64,000 nt of DNA from Marinobacter guineae (GTDB lineage: Bacteria > Pseudomonadota > Gammaproteobacteria > Pseudomonadales > Oleiphilaceae): NCBI RefSeq assembly GCF_002744735.1, contig NZ_KZ319340.1:434001-498000 (forward strand), in the 5' to 3' direction. Positions 63,457 through 64,000 of this stretch are shown piece after piece. The notes beneath the pieces are model-generated. The model saw only the letters and a program-made list of their open reading frames with translations. It was not told the origin of the DNA and ran no database searches. The number at the start of each line of letters is the position of its first letter. Position 1 is the first letter of the stretch. The position numbers and the translations under genes were made by a program.

Positions 63457-64000
63457 ATGAATTTAAATGACCCGCAGGCTTCGCGGCTAACCAATACAAT
63501 CGAGACGAGGCAGGCATTGCCCATGTCCAAGGCAGCTATCCCGCAGTCAGAACAGGAAATGATGAACGCCCGGCTTGAGCAGGCCAGGCGGCAGCTACTG
63601 CAATCGGAAAAGCTGGCCGCCATCGGCCAGCTGGCGGCTGGCGTCGCCCACGAGATTAACAACCCGGTGGGTTATGTCTACTCCAACCTCCAGAGCCTCG
63701 AAAGTTATCTGACCGACCTGTTCCGGCTAACCGATGCGGTGGACTCCGCGGACTCCCTGGACAGTCTCAAGGCAATCAAACAGAACATTGATTACGAGTT
63801 TGTCCGGCATGATCTCAAGGACCTGCTGGCGGAATCCCGGGAAGGTATTGAGAGGGTAAAAACCATCATCTCGGCCATGAAGGATTTCTCCCACATTGAA
63901 GAGGAGGAATTCAAACCGGCTGATATCCAGCGGGGCATTGAAAGCACACTCAATGTTGTAAACAACGAACTCAAATACAAAGCGGAAGTAACCCGGGAGT
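63457..64000 (+). CDS. Histidine kinase, 3' end beyond window
   Basis: The first 180 or so residues of a soluble sensor kinase. A coiled-coil lead (MMNARLEQARRQLLQSEKLA) joins the dimerisation domain with the phospho-acceptor His in QLAAGVAHEINNPVGYVYSNL, typical of the HisKA NtrB/ZraS-like class. No membrane segment is visible. An in-frame ATG at 63523 is the alternative start; the site before 63457 is weak (AGCGG) and that before 63523 is ACGAGG. Sensor and ATPase domains beyond 64000 are not seen. Confidence 0.88.
   Translation, partial: MNLNDPQASRLTNTIETRQALPMSKAAIPQSEQEMMNARLEQARRQLLQSEKLAAIGQLAAGVAHEINNPVGYVYSNLQSLESYLTDLFRLTDAVDSADSLDSLKAIKQNIDYEFVRHDLKDLLAESREGIERVKTIISAMKDFSHIEEEEFKPADIQRGIESTLNVVNNELKYKAEVTRE

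Overview
The window is a 64 kb chromosomal stretch of an aerobic gammaproteobacterium. Gene content and style suggest a marine Marinobacter-like organism, but that is inference from protein character only, with no marker gene present. It holds about 60 protein genes, one cobalamin riboswitch and several families of structured intergenic repeats. I saw no tRNA, rRNA, CRISPR array, insertion sequence or prophage. The first and last genes are cut by the window edges.

Layout. 1-5260: a two-component system followed by a GT2 glycosyltransferase, a VTT/DedA-like membrane protein and an ArnT-like glycosyltransferase, probably a lipid-linked sugar module acting on the envelope. 5309-8357: a small unknown protein, an ethylbenzene-dehydrogenase-type heme-binding protein translationally coupled to a DUF2231 membrane protein, and a VIT-family metal transporter. 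8384-11663: a sensor kinase/regulator pair whose kinase has an acidic, His-rich periplasmic loop, divergent from a small PepSY-like periplasmic protein and a cytochrome b561. 11796-14133: two small unknown proteins and an MscS channel with a BON domain. 14133-18957: a riboswitch-controlled btuB-btuF-btuC-btuD cobalamin uptake operon, in which btuD carries an apparent one-base frameshift. 19094-25928: a cNMP/CBS/DUF294 signalling protein with an exonuclease, an exported MsrA-MsrB fusion, a PhoB-like two-component pair and a TetR/QsdR-type regulator.

26115-53127 is a large acyl-CoA catabolic region. A minus-strand set (fused hydratase/dehydrogenase, thiolase, alcohol dehydrogenase, aldehyde dehydrogenase) lies near an IclR regulator and a plus-strand operon (glutaryl-CoA dehydrogenase, two PimC/PimD-like acyl-CoA dehydrogenases, a class II aldolase-like protein, a MaoC hydratase). 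Together these could oxidise an omega-hydroxy acid to a dicarboxylic acid and then through glutaryl-CoA to crotonyl-CoA. A second minus-strand operon (48159 down to 40932) encodes SDR, hotdog thioesterase, ACAD10/11-type acyl-CoA dehydrogenase, SDR, APH-type kinase, SurE phosphatase and acyl-CoA ligase. The kinase plus ACAD pair matches the logic of the phosphorylation-dependent 4-hydroxyacyl-CoA pathway (LvaA/LvaC of Pseudomonas putida, human ACAD10/ACAD11). A divergent ligase and a TRAP transporter may supply substrate.

53232-64000: a small exported protein, two chemoreceptors, an NSS symporter, DMT and MATE exporters, a diguanylate cyclase, a conserved Cys-containing protein and the beginning of a histidine kinase.

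The most notable signals are the 4-hydroxyacyl-CoA operon with a SurE phosphatase coupled to its kinase, the covarying hairpin repeats with an invariant core, two long inverted-repeat elements, the shared palindromes near the dicarboxylate genes, and the btuD frameshift.
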